Source: Bacteroidia bacterium (GTDB taxonomy: Bacteria; Bacteroidota; Bacteroidia; 2-12-FULL-35-15). Taken from it: a stretch of 64,000 nucleotides of DNA. This document shows, piece by piece, positions 10,032-18,566 of this stretch. The DNA lies in assembly GCA_020051175.1 (NCBI GenBank), contig JAGVJJ010000048.1:1-64000 (forward strand), written 5' to 3'. The number at the start of each line of letters is the position of its first letter. Positions within the stretch are counted from its first letter, which is position 1. Below the pieces are notes generated by a model. It made no database searches. It was not told the DNA's origin and saw only the letters and a list, made by a program, of their open reading frames with translations. Both the position numbers and the translations under genes were made by a program.

Positions 10032-10492
10032 ATTTGAGATGTGAGATATGCGATCTGAGACATTCAAATAAAAATAAAAATGCACAACTTAAAGGAACTT
10101 AAAATATGGAATAAAGCTATCGACCTTACGGTTGAAGTATATAAAGCTACAGCAAGCTTTCCGAAAGAAGAAGCTTACGGGCTTACTTCACAAATAAGGA
10201 GATCTGCTGTTTCTGTTCCTTCAAATATTTCAGAGGGTGCCGGAAGAAATTCAAATAAAGAATTTATCCACTTCTTAGGTATTGCAAACGGTTCATCTTA
10301 TGAATTACAAACTCAACTTGTTATCTCAAATAAACTAAATCTAATGAATGATGAAACACTTCAACCTTTGTTAAAAGAGATTGAAGAAATACAAAAAATG
10401 AATTACAAATTTCAAAATACATTGTCTAACCAGATGTGAGACGAGATCTAAGACATCCCAGTCTCAAATCTCATATCTCACATCTCAAATCT
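10030..10492. mobile_element. putative IVS-like cassette: inverted heptad-repeat arms enclosing a four-helix-bundle (S23-like) ORF
   Basis: Left arm 10030-10061 AGATTTGAGATGTGAGATATGCGATCTGAGAC; right arm 10461-10492 GTCTCAAATCTCATATCTCACATCTCAAATCT; 30/32 reverse-complement identity. Confidence 0.5.
10080..10439 (+). CDS. four helix bundle protein (S23 / IVS-encoded family)
   Basis: LKIWNKAIDLTVEVYKATASFPKEEAYGLTSQIRRSAVSVPSNISEGAGRNSNKEFIHFLGIANGSSYELQTQL; hallmark of the TIGR02436-like family. Confidence 0.92.
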   Translation: MHNLKELKIWNKAIDLTVEVYKATASFPKEEAYGLTSQIRRSAVSVPSNISEGAGRNSNKEFIHFLGIANGSSYELQTQLVISNKLNLMNDETLQPLLKEIEEIQKMNYKFQNTLSNQM

Positions 10493-10493
10493 A

Positions 10494-11681
10494 ATGAACA
10501 TGAACGCATATATAGTAGCCGGATTCAGATCCGCAGTAGGTAAAGCAAACAGAGGGGGGTTCCGTTTCACCCGTCCTGATGACATTTCCGCACAGGTTAT
10601 AAAAAAATTAATGGCTGCCGTGCCAAGTGTAAAAGAAGAGGAAATAGATGACCTTATTGTAGGTTGTGCTATGCCTGAAGCAGAACAAGGTATGAACATG
10701 GCCCGCTTCATCTCCCTGAAAGCATTTAAAACAGACAAAGTTCCTGGAATGGTAGTAAACCGCTACTGCTCGTCCGGATTGGAAACCATTGCATTGGCAT
10801 CCAACAGAATCAATTCAGGAATTGCTGATTGTATCATTGCTGGTGGTGCAGAAAGCATGAGCTTAATACCAATGGGTGGCTGGAAAATTGTTCCGGACCC
10901 TGCTATTGCGCTTAGCAATCCTGACTACTACTGGGGTATGGGCTTAACAGCAGAAGCTGTTGCTAAGGAGTACAAAGTCAGCCGCGAAGACCAGGATGCG
11001 TTTGCTCTTGAATCACACAGAAGAGCGGTAAAAGCACTGGCAGAAGGCAAATTCAAAGATGATATCGCTCCGGTAACAATTACCGAGACATATATTGATG
11101 AAGCTACAGGTAAAAAGAAAAACCGTGATTTTGTTGTAGATACAGATGAAGGTCCTCGTGCAGATACTACTGTTGAAGCATTGGCGAAGTTAAAACCGGT
11201 GTTTGATGCAAAAGGTTCTGTTACTGCAGGTAACTCTTCACAAACAAGTGATGGTGCAGCTTTCGTGATGATCGTGAGTGAAAAATTCATGAAAGAGCAC
11301 AATTTAAAACCAATCGCACGTTTAGTGAGTTATGCCGTTGCAGGTGTTCCTCCACGTATCATGGGAATCGGACCAATTGCAGCTATTCCAAAAGCATTGA
11401 AACTTGCTAACCTTACATTGGATCAAATTGATTTGATTGAATTGAACGAAGCTTTCGCTTCTCAGTCATTGGCTATTGTTCGTGAGCTTGGACTAAACCC
11501 TGAGATAGTAAACGTAAACGGTGGTGCTATTTCATTGGGCCATCCTTTGGGATGTACAGGCGCTAAATTATCTGTACAATTGTTCAATGAATTGAAACGC
11601 AGAAACAAAAAATATGGTATTGTTTCTATGTGTATCGGTACAGGGCAAGGTGCTGCGGGGGTTTTTGAAATGATGAACTAA
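10494..11681 (+). CDS. fadA: acetyl-CoA acyltransferase (thiolase)
   Basis: RYCSSGLETIALAS, NVNGGAISLGHPLGCTGAK, MCIGTGQGAAGVFE. Confidence 0.93.
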   Translation: MNMNAYIVAGFRSAVGKANRGGFRFTRPDDISAQVIKKLMAAVPSVKEEEIDDLIVGCAMPEAEQGMNMARFISLKAFKTDKVPGMVVNRYCSSGLETIALASNRINSGIADCIIAGGAESMSLIPMGGWKIVPDPAIALSNPDYYWGMGLTAEAVAKEYKVSREDQDAFALESHRRAVKALAEGKFKDDIAPVTITETYIDEATGKKKNRDFVVDTDEGPRADTTVEALAKLKPVFDAKGSVTAGNSSQTSDGAAFVMIVSEKFMKEHNLKPIARLVSYAVAGVPPRIMGIGPIAAIPKALKLANLTLDQIDLIELNEAFASQSLAIVRELGLNPEIVNVNGGAISLGHPLGCTGAKLSVQLFNELKRRNKKYGIVSMCIGTGQGAAGVFEMMN

Positions 11682-11820
11682 AAAGCCCCCTCCTAACCTC
11701 CCCCCAAGGGGGAGGAATTTTAGGGATAATAAAAACTAAATTTTCAATAAAAAAACTAAATAACTAATTATTAACCACGCTTCGAACTCCTCCCCTTTGG
11801 GGAGGCCGGGAGGGGCTCTT
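11682..11820. repeat. inverted pair of GC-rich palindromic repeats between fadA and fadE
   Basis: AAAAGCCCCCTCCTAACCTCCCCCCAAGGGGGAGGAATTTTAG (11681-11723) and its diverged inverse GAACTCCTCCCCTTTGGGGAGGCCGGGAGGGGCTCTT (11784-11820). Confidence 0.8.
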
Positions 11821-11832
11821 ACTCTAAAAACC

Positions 11833-13629
11833 ATGTCAACACTAACTCAAAAAGGCGCTGCAATTAAAGGTGGCGAATTCCTTATCAAAGAAACAGAAGC
11901 AAATGATATTTTTATTCCTGAAGAGTTCAACGAGGAACAACGTATGATTGCGAAAAGCAGCCAGGACTTTATTGAACAAAACGTATGGCCTAACCTTAAC
12001 CGTATTGATAAACAAGAAGAAGGTTTAATGGTTGACCTGTTGAACAAAGCCGGAGAACTGGGTTTATTAGGCATTTCAGTTCCTGAAGATTTAGGCGGAT
12101 TTGGTAAAGACTTCGCAACATCTCAGCTGGTAACTGAGGTATTGGGTGCCAGTCACTCTTTTGCAGTAGCTATTTCGGCACATACAGGTATTGGTACATT
12201 GCCAATTCTATATTATGGCAACGAAGCTCAAAAAGCAAAATACATCCCTAAACTGGCTTCTGGCGAGTGGAAAGCCTGTTATTGCTTGACTGAGCCAAGC
12301 GCAGGTTCTGATGCAAACTCAGGAAAAACACGTGCTACGCTTTCTGCTGATGGTAAACACTACATCCTGAACGGACAAAAAATGTGGATCACCAATGGTG
12401 GTTTCGCTGATATTTTCACTGTATTTGCGAAAATTGATGATGATGCCAACTTAAGCGCATTCATTGTTGAGAAGAGCTTTGGTGGCGTTACCTTGAACCC
12501 GGAAGAAGATAAAATGGGTATTAAAGGAAGCTCTACCCGCCAGGTGTTCTTCAACGACTGCAAAGTGCCGGTAGAAAACCTTTTATCTGATCGTCAGAAC
12601 GGATTTAAAATTGCCGTGAATATCCTTAACCTTGGCCGTATTAAGCTTGGTGCTGCTGCAGTAGGTGGTTCTAAAGAAATCGCTACTAAATCTATCCAGT
12701 ACGCAAACGAGCGCCAGCAGTTCGGTCGCCCGATTGCTAAATATGGTGCTATCCGTTATAAATTAGCTGAACAAGCTATCCGTATTTTTGCATGCGAGTC
12801 TGCTACTTACAGAGCCAGCCAGAACATTGAAGATGCTACCAATGCCTTAATCGCGGGTGGTATGGACGAAGCAAAAGCAAAACTGAAAGGTGTTGAGCAG
12901 TTTGCTGTTGAAGCTGCTATTTTGAAAGTACACGGTTCTGAAATACTTGACTATGTAGTTGATGAAGGAGTTCAAATCTATGGTGGTATGGGTTACAGCG
13001 CTGAAGCTCCAATGGACCGCTCTTACCGCGATGCACGTATCAACCGTATCTTCGAAGGAACAAACGAAATCAACCGTATGCTTACTGTTGACATGATGCT
13101 GAAACGCGCCATGAAAGGTGAGTTGGATTTGATGGGGCCAGCAATGAAAGTTGCAGGAGAATTGATGAGCATTCCTGACTTTGGCAGTTCAGAAAAAACA
13201 TTGTTCTCTGAAGAGAAAAAATATGTTGCGAACTTCAAAAAAGCAACATTAATGGTTGCCGGTTCAGCGGTTCAGAAATTAATGCAAAACCTTGCCAAAG
13301 AGCAGGAAGTATTGATGAACCTTGCTGACATGATCATTGAATTGTATATCTCAGAATCAGTAATGTTACGTGTTGAAAAACTAGTTAGCCTACGTGGTGA
13401 AGAGGCTTGTAAAGAGCAATTGGATATGATGCGTGTATATATCAATGATGCTGCCGACAAAATCCACAAATCAGGTAAAGAAGCTATCAACAGCTTCGCT
13501 GAAGGTGATGAGCAACGTATTATGCTTACAGGTTTGAAACGTTTCACAAAAACTGACAATCTGAACACCACTGCAGCACGCAGAAATGTTGCTGCTAAGC
13601 TGATTGCTGAGAACAAATATTGTTTCTAA
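11833..13629 (+). CDS. fadE: acyl-CoA dehydrogenase
   Basis: CYCLTEPSAGSDANSGKTRA, YGGMGYSAEAPMDRSYRDARINRIFEGTNEINR. ORF track begins at a TTG (11797) inside a repeat; ATG at 11833 preferred. Confidence 0.92.
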   Translation: MSTLTQKGAAIKGGEFLIKETEANDIFIPEEFNEEQRMIAKSSQDFIEQNVWPNLNRIDKQEEGLMVDLLNKAGELGLLGISVPEDLGGFGKDFATSQLVTEVLGASHSFAVAISAHTGIGTLPILYYGNEAQKAKYIPKLASGEWKACYCLTEPSAGSDANSGKTRATLSADGKHYILNGQKMWITNGGFADIFTVFAKIDDDANLSAFIVEKSFGGVTLNPEEDKMGIKGSSTRQVFFNDCKVPVENLLSDRQNGFKIAVNILNLGRIKLGAAAVGGSKEIATKSIQYANERQQFGRPIAKYGAIRYKLAEQAIRIFACESATYRASQNIEDATNALIAGGMDEAKAKLKGVEQFAVEAAILKVHGSEILDYVVDEGVQIYGGMGYSAEAPMDRSYRDARINRIFEGTNEINRMLTVDMMLKRAMKGELDLMGPAMKVAGELMSIPDFGSSEKTLFSEEKKYVANFKKATLMVAGSAVQKLMQNLAKEQEVLMNLADMIIELYISESVMLRVEKLVSLRGEEACKEQLDMMRVYINDAADKIHKSGKEAINSFAEGDEQRIMLTGLKRFTKTDNLNTTAARRNVAAKLIAENKYCF

Positions 13630-13634
13630 TATTT

Positions 13635-13713
13635 TAGATATGAGTATTGGGATATGAGACGTGAGAAACCTTTTTAAGGTATTTTACGTACTCATATCTC
13701 ACATCTCAAATCT
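13635..13713. repeat. GATNTGA heptad-repeat element between fadE and ogt
   Basis: GATATGAGTATTGGGATATGAGACGTGAGAAACC ... CTCATATCTCACATCTCAAATCT; the right 23 nt are identical to 10470-10492. Confidence 0.75.
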
Positions 13714-13715
13714 TC

Positions 13716-14210
13716 ATGTCAACACATCACATCACATACTTCTCCTCTCCTATTGGTATCATTGAAATTACAGGCAATGAAGATGGTATCGCAACCCTTT
13801 ATTTTGTTGATACAAAAAAAGAAGATGTTCCACAAGTGGTTGCTCCTTCCTTAAAGGAGTGTGTGTACCAGCTGGATGAATACTTTAAAGGTATCCGCAA
13901 GGAATTCGGGCTCAAACTAAACCCTCAAGGGAGCGAATTTCAGAAAAAGGTCTGGAATGAGCTGCATACTGTTCCTTTCGGAAAAACAGCATCTTATTTA
14001 CAGATATCAAAACAAATTGGTGATCCCAACGCCACTCGTGCCGTGGGTAATGCCAATGGCAGCAATCCTATTTCTATTATTGTTCCCTGTCACAGGGTAA
14101 TTGGAAGCAATGGGAAACTTACCGGTTATGGTGGCGGACTGTGGCGAAAAGAATGGCTGCTCAACCACGAAAAAACTATTGTTTTCGGAAAGCAGGCGGA
14201 ATTATTTTAA
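13716..14210 (+). CDS. ogt: methylated-DNA--[protein]-cysteine S-methyltransferase
   Basis: IIVPCHRVIGSNGKLTGYGGGLWRKEWLL. Confidence 0.93.
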   Translation: MSTHHITYFSSPIGIIEITGNEDGIATLYFVDTKKEDVPQVVAPSLKECVYQLDEYFKGIRKEFGLKLNPQGSEFQKKVWNELHTVPFGKTASYLQISKQIGDPNATRAVGNANGSNPISIIVPCHRVIGSNGKLTGYGGGLWRKEWLLNHEKTIVFGKQAELF

Positions 14211-14230
14211 TTTGCTTATTGATTCGAACA

Positions 14231-14274
14231 AAAAATAAAGAGGCTTACACTAAAGTGTAAGCCTCTTTATTTTT
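14231..14274. terminator. bidirectional rho-independent terminator
   Basis: Perfect 20-bp stem AAAAATAAAGAGGCTTACAC-TAAA-GTGTAAGCCTCTTTATTTTT between convergent ogt and ndk. Confidence 0.9.
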
Positions 14275-14296
14275 AGCCACAAGCAAGCTCCACACA

Positions 14297-14351
14297 TTTC
14301 TCGACAAGCTCGAAATGACAGGGCGCAGGTAATTTCGAGCTTGTCGAGAAA
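14297..14351. repeat. palindromic intergenic repeat
   Basis: Perfect 20-bp arms TTTCTCGACAAGCTCGAAAT / ATTTCGAGCTTGTCGAGAAA, 15-nt spacer. Confidence 0.85.
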
Positions 14352-14375
14352 CGTGCGCATGGCTATATTTATCTC

Positions 14376-14795
14376 CTAGAAACGCTCCAGTTTAGAGAAG
14401 AAGAAATCTCCTTCAATCTGTGCGTTTTCATCGCTGTCAGAACCGTGAACGGCATTTGCAGCAATTGATTTAGCATAAATTTTACGGATAGTACCTTCCG
14501 CAGCTTTAGTAGGGTCAGTAGCACCGATTAAATTTCTGAAATCAGCAACTGCATTTTCTTTTTCCAAAATAGCTGCTACGATTGGTCCAGCTGACATATA
14601 GTCTACAAGCTCACCATAAAAACCACGCTCTTTGTGCACTTCATAAAATTTACCAGCAGCCTCGCTCGATAGTTTTGTATATTTCATTGCAACAATGCGG
14701 AAACCAGCATCATTGATCATTTTTAAAATACCACCAATGTATCCATTTCCAACCGCATCCGGTTTAATCATTGTAAATGTTCTGTTCGTTGCCAT
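14376..14795 (-). CDS. ndk: nucleoside-diphosphate kinase
   Basis: [21 protein letters not shown]...[20 protein letters not shown]. Confidence 0.95.
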   Translation of the reverse strand: MATNRTFTMIKPDAVGNGYIGGILKMINDAGFRIVAMKYTKLSSEAAGKFYEVHKERGFYGELVDYMSAGPIVAAILEKENAVADFRNLIGATDPTKAAEGTIRKIYAKSIAANAVHGSDSDENAQIEGDFFFSKLERF

Positions 14796-14851
14796 AATAT
14801 CAATATAAAGTTTAATTTTTGTGGCTGCAAAATTAGAAAAATATATTGATT

Positions 14852-14885
14852 GAAATGGAAAATGGCAGATGGAAAGTGGAAAATG
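14852..14885. repeat. heptad repeat array (AAATGGA-type)
   Basis: AAATGGA AAATGGC AGATGGA AAGTGGA AAATG, 7-nt period. Confidence 0.75.
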
Positions 14886-15061
14886 TAATTTTTGACACTT
14901 TTAATAAGTAGAATTGATTATTAAACCCTAGCGCAACTTTGTGGTTTTGTTATAAAATCTCAACCGCTCTGCCAACAGTCTTCGACCTGTTCAGTTCTGA
15001 GACCTATCCAAAGCCCCCCCCACGCAACTATTACATAAAATATAAAATATTACATTTTAAA

Positions 15062-15113
15062 CATTCTACAAGACATCTACCATCTTCCATTCTACATCGT
15101 CCATCAATTTTAC
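15062..15113. repeat. heptad repeat array (CATCTTC-type), inverse of 14852-14885
   Basis: CATCTAC CATCTTC CATTCTA CATCGTC CATCAAT, 7-nt period. Confidence 0.75.
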
Positions 15114-15125
15114 TATTTTTGCCCT

Positions 15126-15743
15126 ATGCAACAGAACTTAAAACCGGAAGAGCGCGAAGTCATTAAGTTAGTAAGCTTTTTTAGGAAGAAAGCAGAAAAG
15201 TTAATGGAAGAAAAGAAGCTGCCTGAAGAATACGGACAGCTCCTTGAAACCTCAGACAAGCTTGTGGAACAAATTAATATTCATGCCAAAAACCGTGAAA
15301 CCATCCTTAATGAGCGTACACAGCTGCAAAGCATGATTAAGGAAAACGCACAATGCCCAAAATGCTCCAAAAATGACAAGCTGAAGCGTACCGGAACCGA
15401 TAAAAGCCCACGGGGATGGAAAAGCAATAAGTACAAATGCCGTGGCTGCAATATAGAATTTGTATGGAATGCCCCCAACAACCCCTGGGATATGATACCT
15501 TACGTGGAACATTTCGTGGAACAACTGAAAAGCAAATTACAGAATGAGCCGGATGAATTCACCCGCACACAAACCCAGGCTGTCATCCAGCAAATGGAAG
15601 CTAACATTGCTAAACTAAAGCCGGTTGTTGAAGCCTCTGACCTGGATTTAGCCGATCTTGAAACACGTGAAAAAGAAATGGCGGAAGTGGTACATAAGTT
15701 TAAAAAACACCTGATGATTGAAAAAATAAGGATTGAAGATTAG
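15126..15743 (+). CDS. coiled-coil protein with internal zinc ribbon, unknown function
   Basis: CPKCSKNDKLKRTGTDKSPRGWKSNKYKCRGCNIEFVW (two CxxC) flanked by charged helical segments. Confidence 0.75.
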   Translation: MQQNLKPEEREVIKLVSFFRKKAEKLMEEKKLPEEYGQLLETSDKLVEQINIHAKNRETILNERTQLQSMIKENAQCPKCSKNDKLKRTGTDKSPRGWKSNKYKCRGCNIEFVWNAPNNPWDMIPYVEHFVEQLKSKLQNEPDEFTRTQTQAVIQQMEANIAKLKPVVEASDLDLADLETREKEMAEVVHKFKKHLMIEKIRIED

Positions 15744-15912
15744 CCAACCACTCAAATACCTGACTATCAATATTTTAATTACATAAATTTAAAACACAGG
15801 CTTTTGGTCTGTGTTTTTGTTTTTATACTCACTTTCGGTGATTTTAAGAAATATTAAGATAAAAAGCTGGCCGAAATAGTGTAAATTTGCTACTTACCAA
15901 AAAGTAAACACA

Positions 15913-16968
15913 TTGAACTCTAAACAGGTACAGGAACTAAAAGCGCTTTTAAGCAGCCCAAAAAAAATAGTAATTGTTACACATTGGTCGCCTGATGGAG
16001 ATGCTATGGGTTCATCTTTAGGCCTATACAATTACCTGACAAAGAAAAAACACCAGGTAACAGTAATCACTCCAAACGATTACCCTTCTTTTTTGGAATG
16101 GCTGCCGGGCAATAAAAAAGTAATTAATTTTTCTGAAAAGGCAAAACCGGCAAAAGCCGCTGTTGCCAAAGCAAATATCATCTTCTGCCTGGATTTTAAC
16201 TCACTGAAGCGCATTGATACCCTTGGTGAAGAAGTAGGAAAAGCCAAAGCCGTAAAATGCATGATTGATCATCATTTACAACCCGAGGATTTTGCTGCAT
16301 TCATGCTCCATGATGTAAAAGCCTGCTCCACCTGCGAGCTGGTGTATGATTTTATTGAGCTGATGGAAGATAAGAAATACCTGACCAAAGATATTGCAAA
16401 TTGCCTGTATACGGGCATTATGACCGATACCGGTTCGTTCCGCTTTCCGTCCACACAAGCTAAAACGCACCGCATTATAGCCGACTTAATTGAAGCAGGT
16501 GCAGAAAATTCCAGCATACACGAACGTATTTATGACGATAATACAGAAGACAAGCTTCGTTTGCTCGGGTTCTGCCTGGAAGAAAAGCTTACTGTTCTGA
16601 AAGAGTTCTGCACCGCTTTCTTTCATTTGAGAGAAGATGAGTTGAGACGTTTTCATTACAAAAAAGGAGATACCGAAGGTCTTGTAAATTATGCACTTTC
16701 CATCAAAGGGATACGCTTTGCTGCATTTTTTGTGGAACGCGATGGAATTATAAAAACCTCTTTCCGCTCCAAAGGCGATTTTAATGTCAACCTCTTTGCC
16801 CGCAAGCATTTTAACGGTGGCGGCCATGCCAATGCTGCCGGTGGCATGAGTGACCTGACCCTGGACGAGAGTATCATCAAATTTGTTTCAGTGCTTGCCG
16901 ATTATAAAAACGAACTGAACCCATCATCAACGGTGAAAAAAGCAAAGAGCAAAAAGGCATCAGTATAA
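15913..16968 (+). CDS. nrnA: DHH/DHHA1 bifunctional oligoribonuclease / PAP phosphatase NrnA
   Basis: THWSPDGDAMGSSLGLYNYL, CMIDHHLQPEDFA, FNGGGHANAAGG; TTG start at 15913. Confidence 0.92.
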   Translation: MNSKQVQELKALLSSPKKIVIVTHWSPDGDAMGSSLGLYNYLTKKKHQVTVITPNDYPSFLEWLPGNKKVINFSEKAKPAKAAVAKANIIFCLDFNSLKRIDTLGEEVGKAKAVKCMIDHHLQPEDFAAFMLHDVKACSTCELVYDFIELMEDKKYLTKDIANCLYTGIMTDTGSFRFPSTQAKTHRIIADLIEAGAENSSIHERIYDDNTEDKLRLLGFCLEEKLTVLKEFCTAFFHLREDELRRFHYKKGDTEGLVNYALSIKGIRFAAFFVERDGIIKTSFRSKGDFNVNLFARKHFNGGGHANAAGGMSDLTLDESIIKFVSVLADYKNELNPSSTVKKAKSKKASV

Positions 16969-16974
16969 TCCACA

Positions 16975-17532
16975 ATGCACATAAAAATCATTTTTAAGCC
17001 TTTTTTAAGCCCCATTGCAACGTTTTTGCTTGTTATGGTATTTCTTGCTTCTTGTGGCGATAGTCACAAAAAGAACGCAAAAAATACCAATATACAAAGC
17101 AAGGAGTTTCAGGACAAGCTCGTGGAAGCCAATAAAATGTACGTAAAGCAGGAAAGTGATGAAATTGACCAGTATATTAACCATCGCGGCTGGAACATGA
17201 CCGCTACAGGTACAGGACTTCGGTACATGATCACCAAAAAAGGCGATGGAGAGCCCGCTGTGGCAGAAAAGTTTGCCCGGGTGAAATACAAAATAAGCCT
17301 GCTCGATGGTACTGTTTGTTACTCATCGGATTCTACCGGTGCAAGGGATTTTCTTGTGGGGCAGGACCATGTGGAAAGCGGGTTGCATGAAGCCATTCAG
17401 CTGATGCACGTTGGCGATAAGGCTACCATTATCCTGCCTTCGCACCTGGCACACGGACTTATAGGTGACGAAAATAAAATCCCGCCTAAAGCATCCGTTA
17501 TTTACGACATTGAATTGCTGGCAGTACATTAA
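16975..17532 (+). CDS. gldI: FKBP-type peptidyl-prolyl isomerase lipoprotein, GldI-like
   Basis: Lipobox LASC; single FKBP domain ending IPPKASVIYDIELLAVH; downstream of nrnA/ndk as seen for gldI in flavobacteria. Confidence 0.7.
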   Translation: MHIKIIFKPFLSPIATFLLVMVFLASCGDSHKKNAKNTNIQSKEFQDKLVEANKMYVKQESDEIDQYINHRGWNMTATGTGLRYMITKKGDGEPAVAEKFARVKYKISLLDGTVCYSSDSTGARDFLVGQDHVESGLHEAIQLMHVGDKATIILPSHLAHGLIGDENKIPPKASVIYDIELLAVH

Positions 17533-17553
17533 CACTTTTTGATTTTTTTTTGA

Positions 17554-18477
17554 ATGCTACGTTGTTTGACCCCTTTCAGGAATACCTTCTACTACTTTTT
17601 TATTTTCACTTTTGCAGCAGCCTTGCTCAGCTCCTGCTGGGAATCACCTTATAAGGGTTATACCCCCACTCCATCCGGACTTTATTATAAATTACAAATG
17701 ATTGGGGACGGCAAAAATGTTCCCGCCCTGGGCGACTTTTTACAGCTTAAAATCACCTACCGTACGGCAAAAGATTCGGTATTTTATGATACCTATTCTA
17801 TTAATGAAACAGGAATGGTTATCCTGCCTTTTGCCCGCTCTTCGTTCCAGGGCAGCTTTGAGGAAGGACTTACAAAAATGAATGCTGGCGACAGCGTATC
17901 TTTTATTGTTAGTGCTGATTCACTATTCACGAAATTTTTCAAATCTCCACTGCCAATATTTCTTCAGCCGGGCGATGTTGTGAAAATGGATATAAAGCTT
18001 CACCGCATCCTCAACAAGCAGGAATATATGGAAGAGCTGAAAAAATACAAGATGATAGTAGAAGACCGTGATATTGAAGAGCTAAGAAAGCTGTCCGTTT
18101 TTCTTGATACCTGCGAAACCTTGTTTTACCCGCTTCCCAATGGAATGTATTATACTCCTGTTCAACAGGGCGCGGGCGAAAACACCGCTTATGGCGATAT
18201 GATCAAAATACATTACAAAGGATACTTTTTAAATGGAAAGCAGTTTGAGTCCACCTACGTACGTGCACAACCCATGGAATTTACTTATGGTGATGAAGGC
18301 CAGGTTATCCCGGGCTTTAAAACCGCGCTTACCATGATGAACCAGGGTTGCAAAATGAAATTCGTTATTCCGTCAGCACTGGCTTTTGGCTCATCCGGCT
18401 CATCCGGCAATATTGTTCCACCTTATACAACTACAATATATGAAATTGAAATTGTAAGCTTAATAAAACCCAATTGA
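17554..18477 (+). CDS. FKBP-type peptidyl-prolyl isomerase lipoprotein (two domains)
   Basis: Lipobox LLSSC; C-term FKBP domain YGDMIKIHYKGYFLNGKQFEST...VIPGFKTALTMMNQG...NIVPPYTTTIYEIEI. Confidence 0.88.
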   Translation: MLRCLTPFRNTFYYFFIFTFAAALLSSCWESPYKGYTPTPSGLYYKLQMIGDGKNVPALGDFLQLKITYRTAKDSVFYDTYSINETGMVILPFARSSFQGSFEEGLTKMNAGDSVSFIVSADSLFTKFFKSPLPIFLQPGDVVKMDIKLHRILNKQEYMEELKKYKMIVEDRDIEELRKLSVFLDTCETLFYPLPNGMYYTPVQQGAGENTAYGDMIKIHYKGYFLNGKQFESTYVRAQPMEFTYGDEGQVIPGFKTALTMMNQGCKMKFVIPSALAFGSSGSSGNIVPPYTTTIYEIEIVSLIKPN

Positions 18478-18566
18478 TACACATACCAATTGAAGGGATG
18501 TGCTTATATTTGCGGCTCTTAAAATTGAAACCAAACAAACATTCTAAATAAATCTTAAAACAAAAA

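Noticed and set aside
10080-10439. Diversity-generating retroelement accessory (Avd) instead of S23-like protein
   Set aside because: Fold family is related, but no reverse transcriptase or template/variable repeats in the window.
11797-11832. N-terminal extension of acyl-CoA dehydrogenase (TTG start)
   Set aside because: Lies in the GC-rich palindromic repeat; ATG at 11833 fits better.
14886-15061. tRNA or structured RNA in the ndk upstream region
   Set aside because: No cloverleaf, CCA or GTTCRANYC-like arm found by eye.
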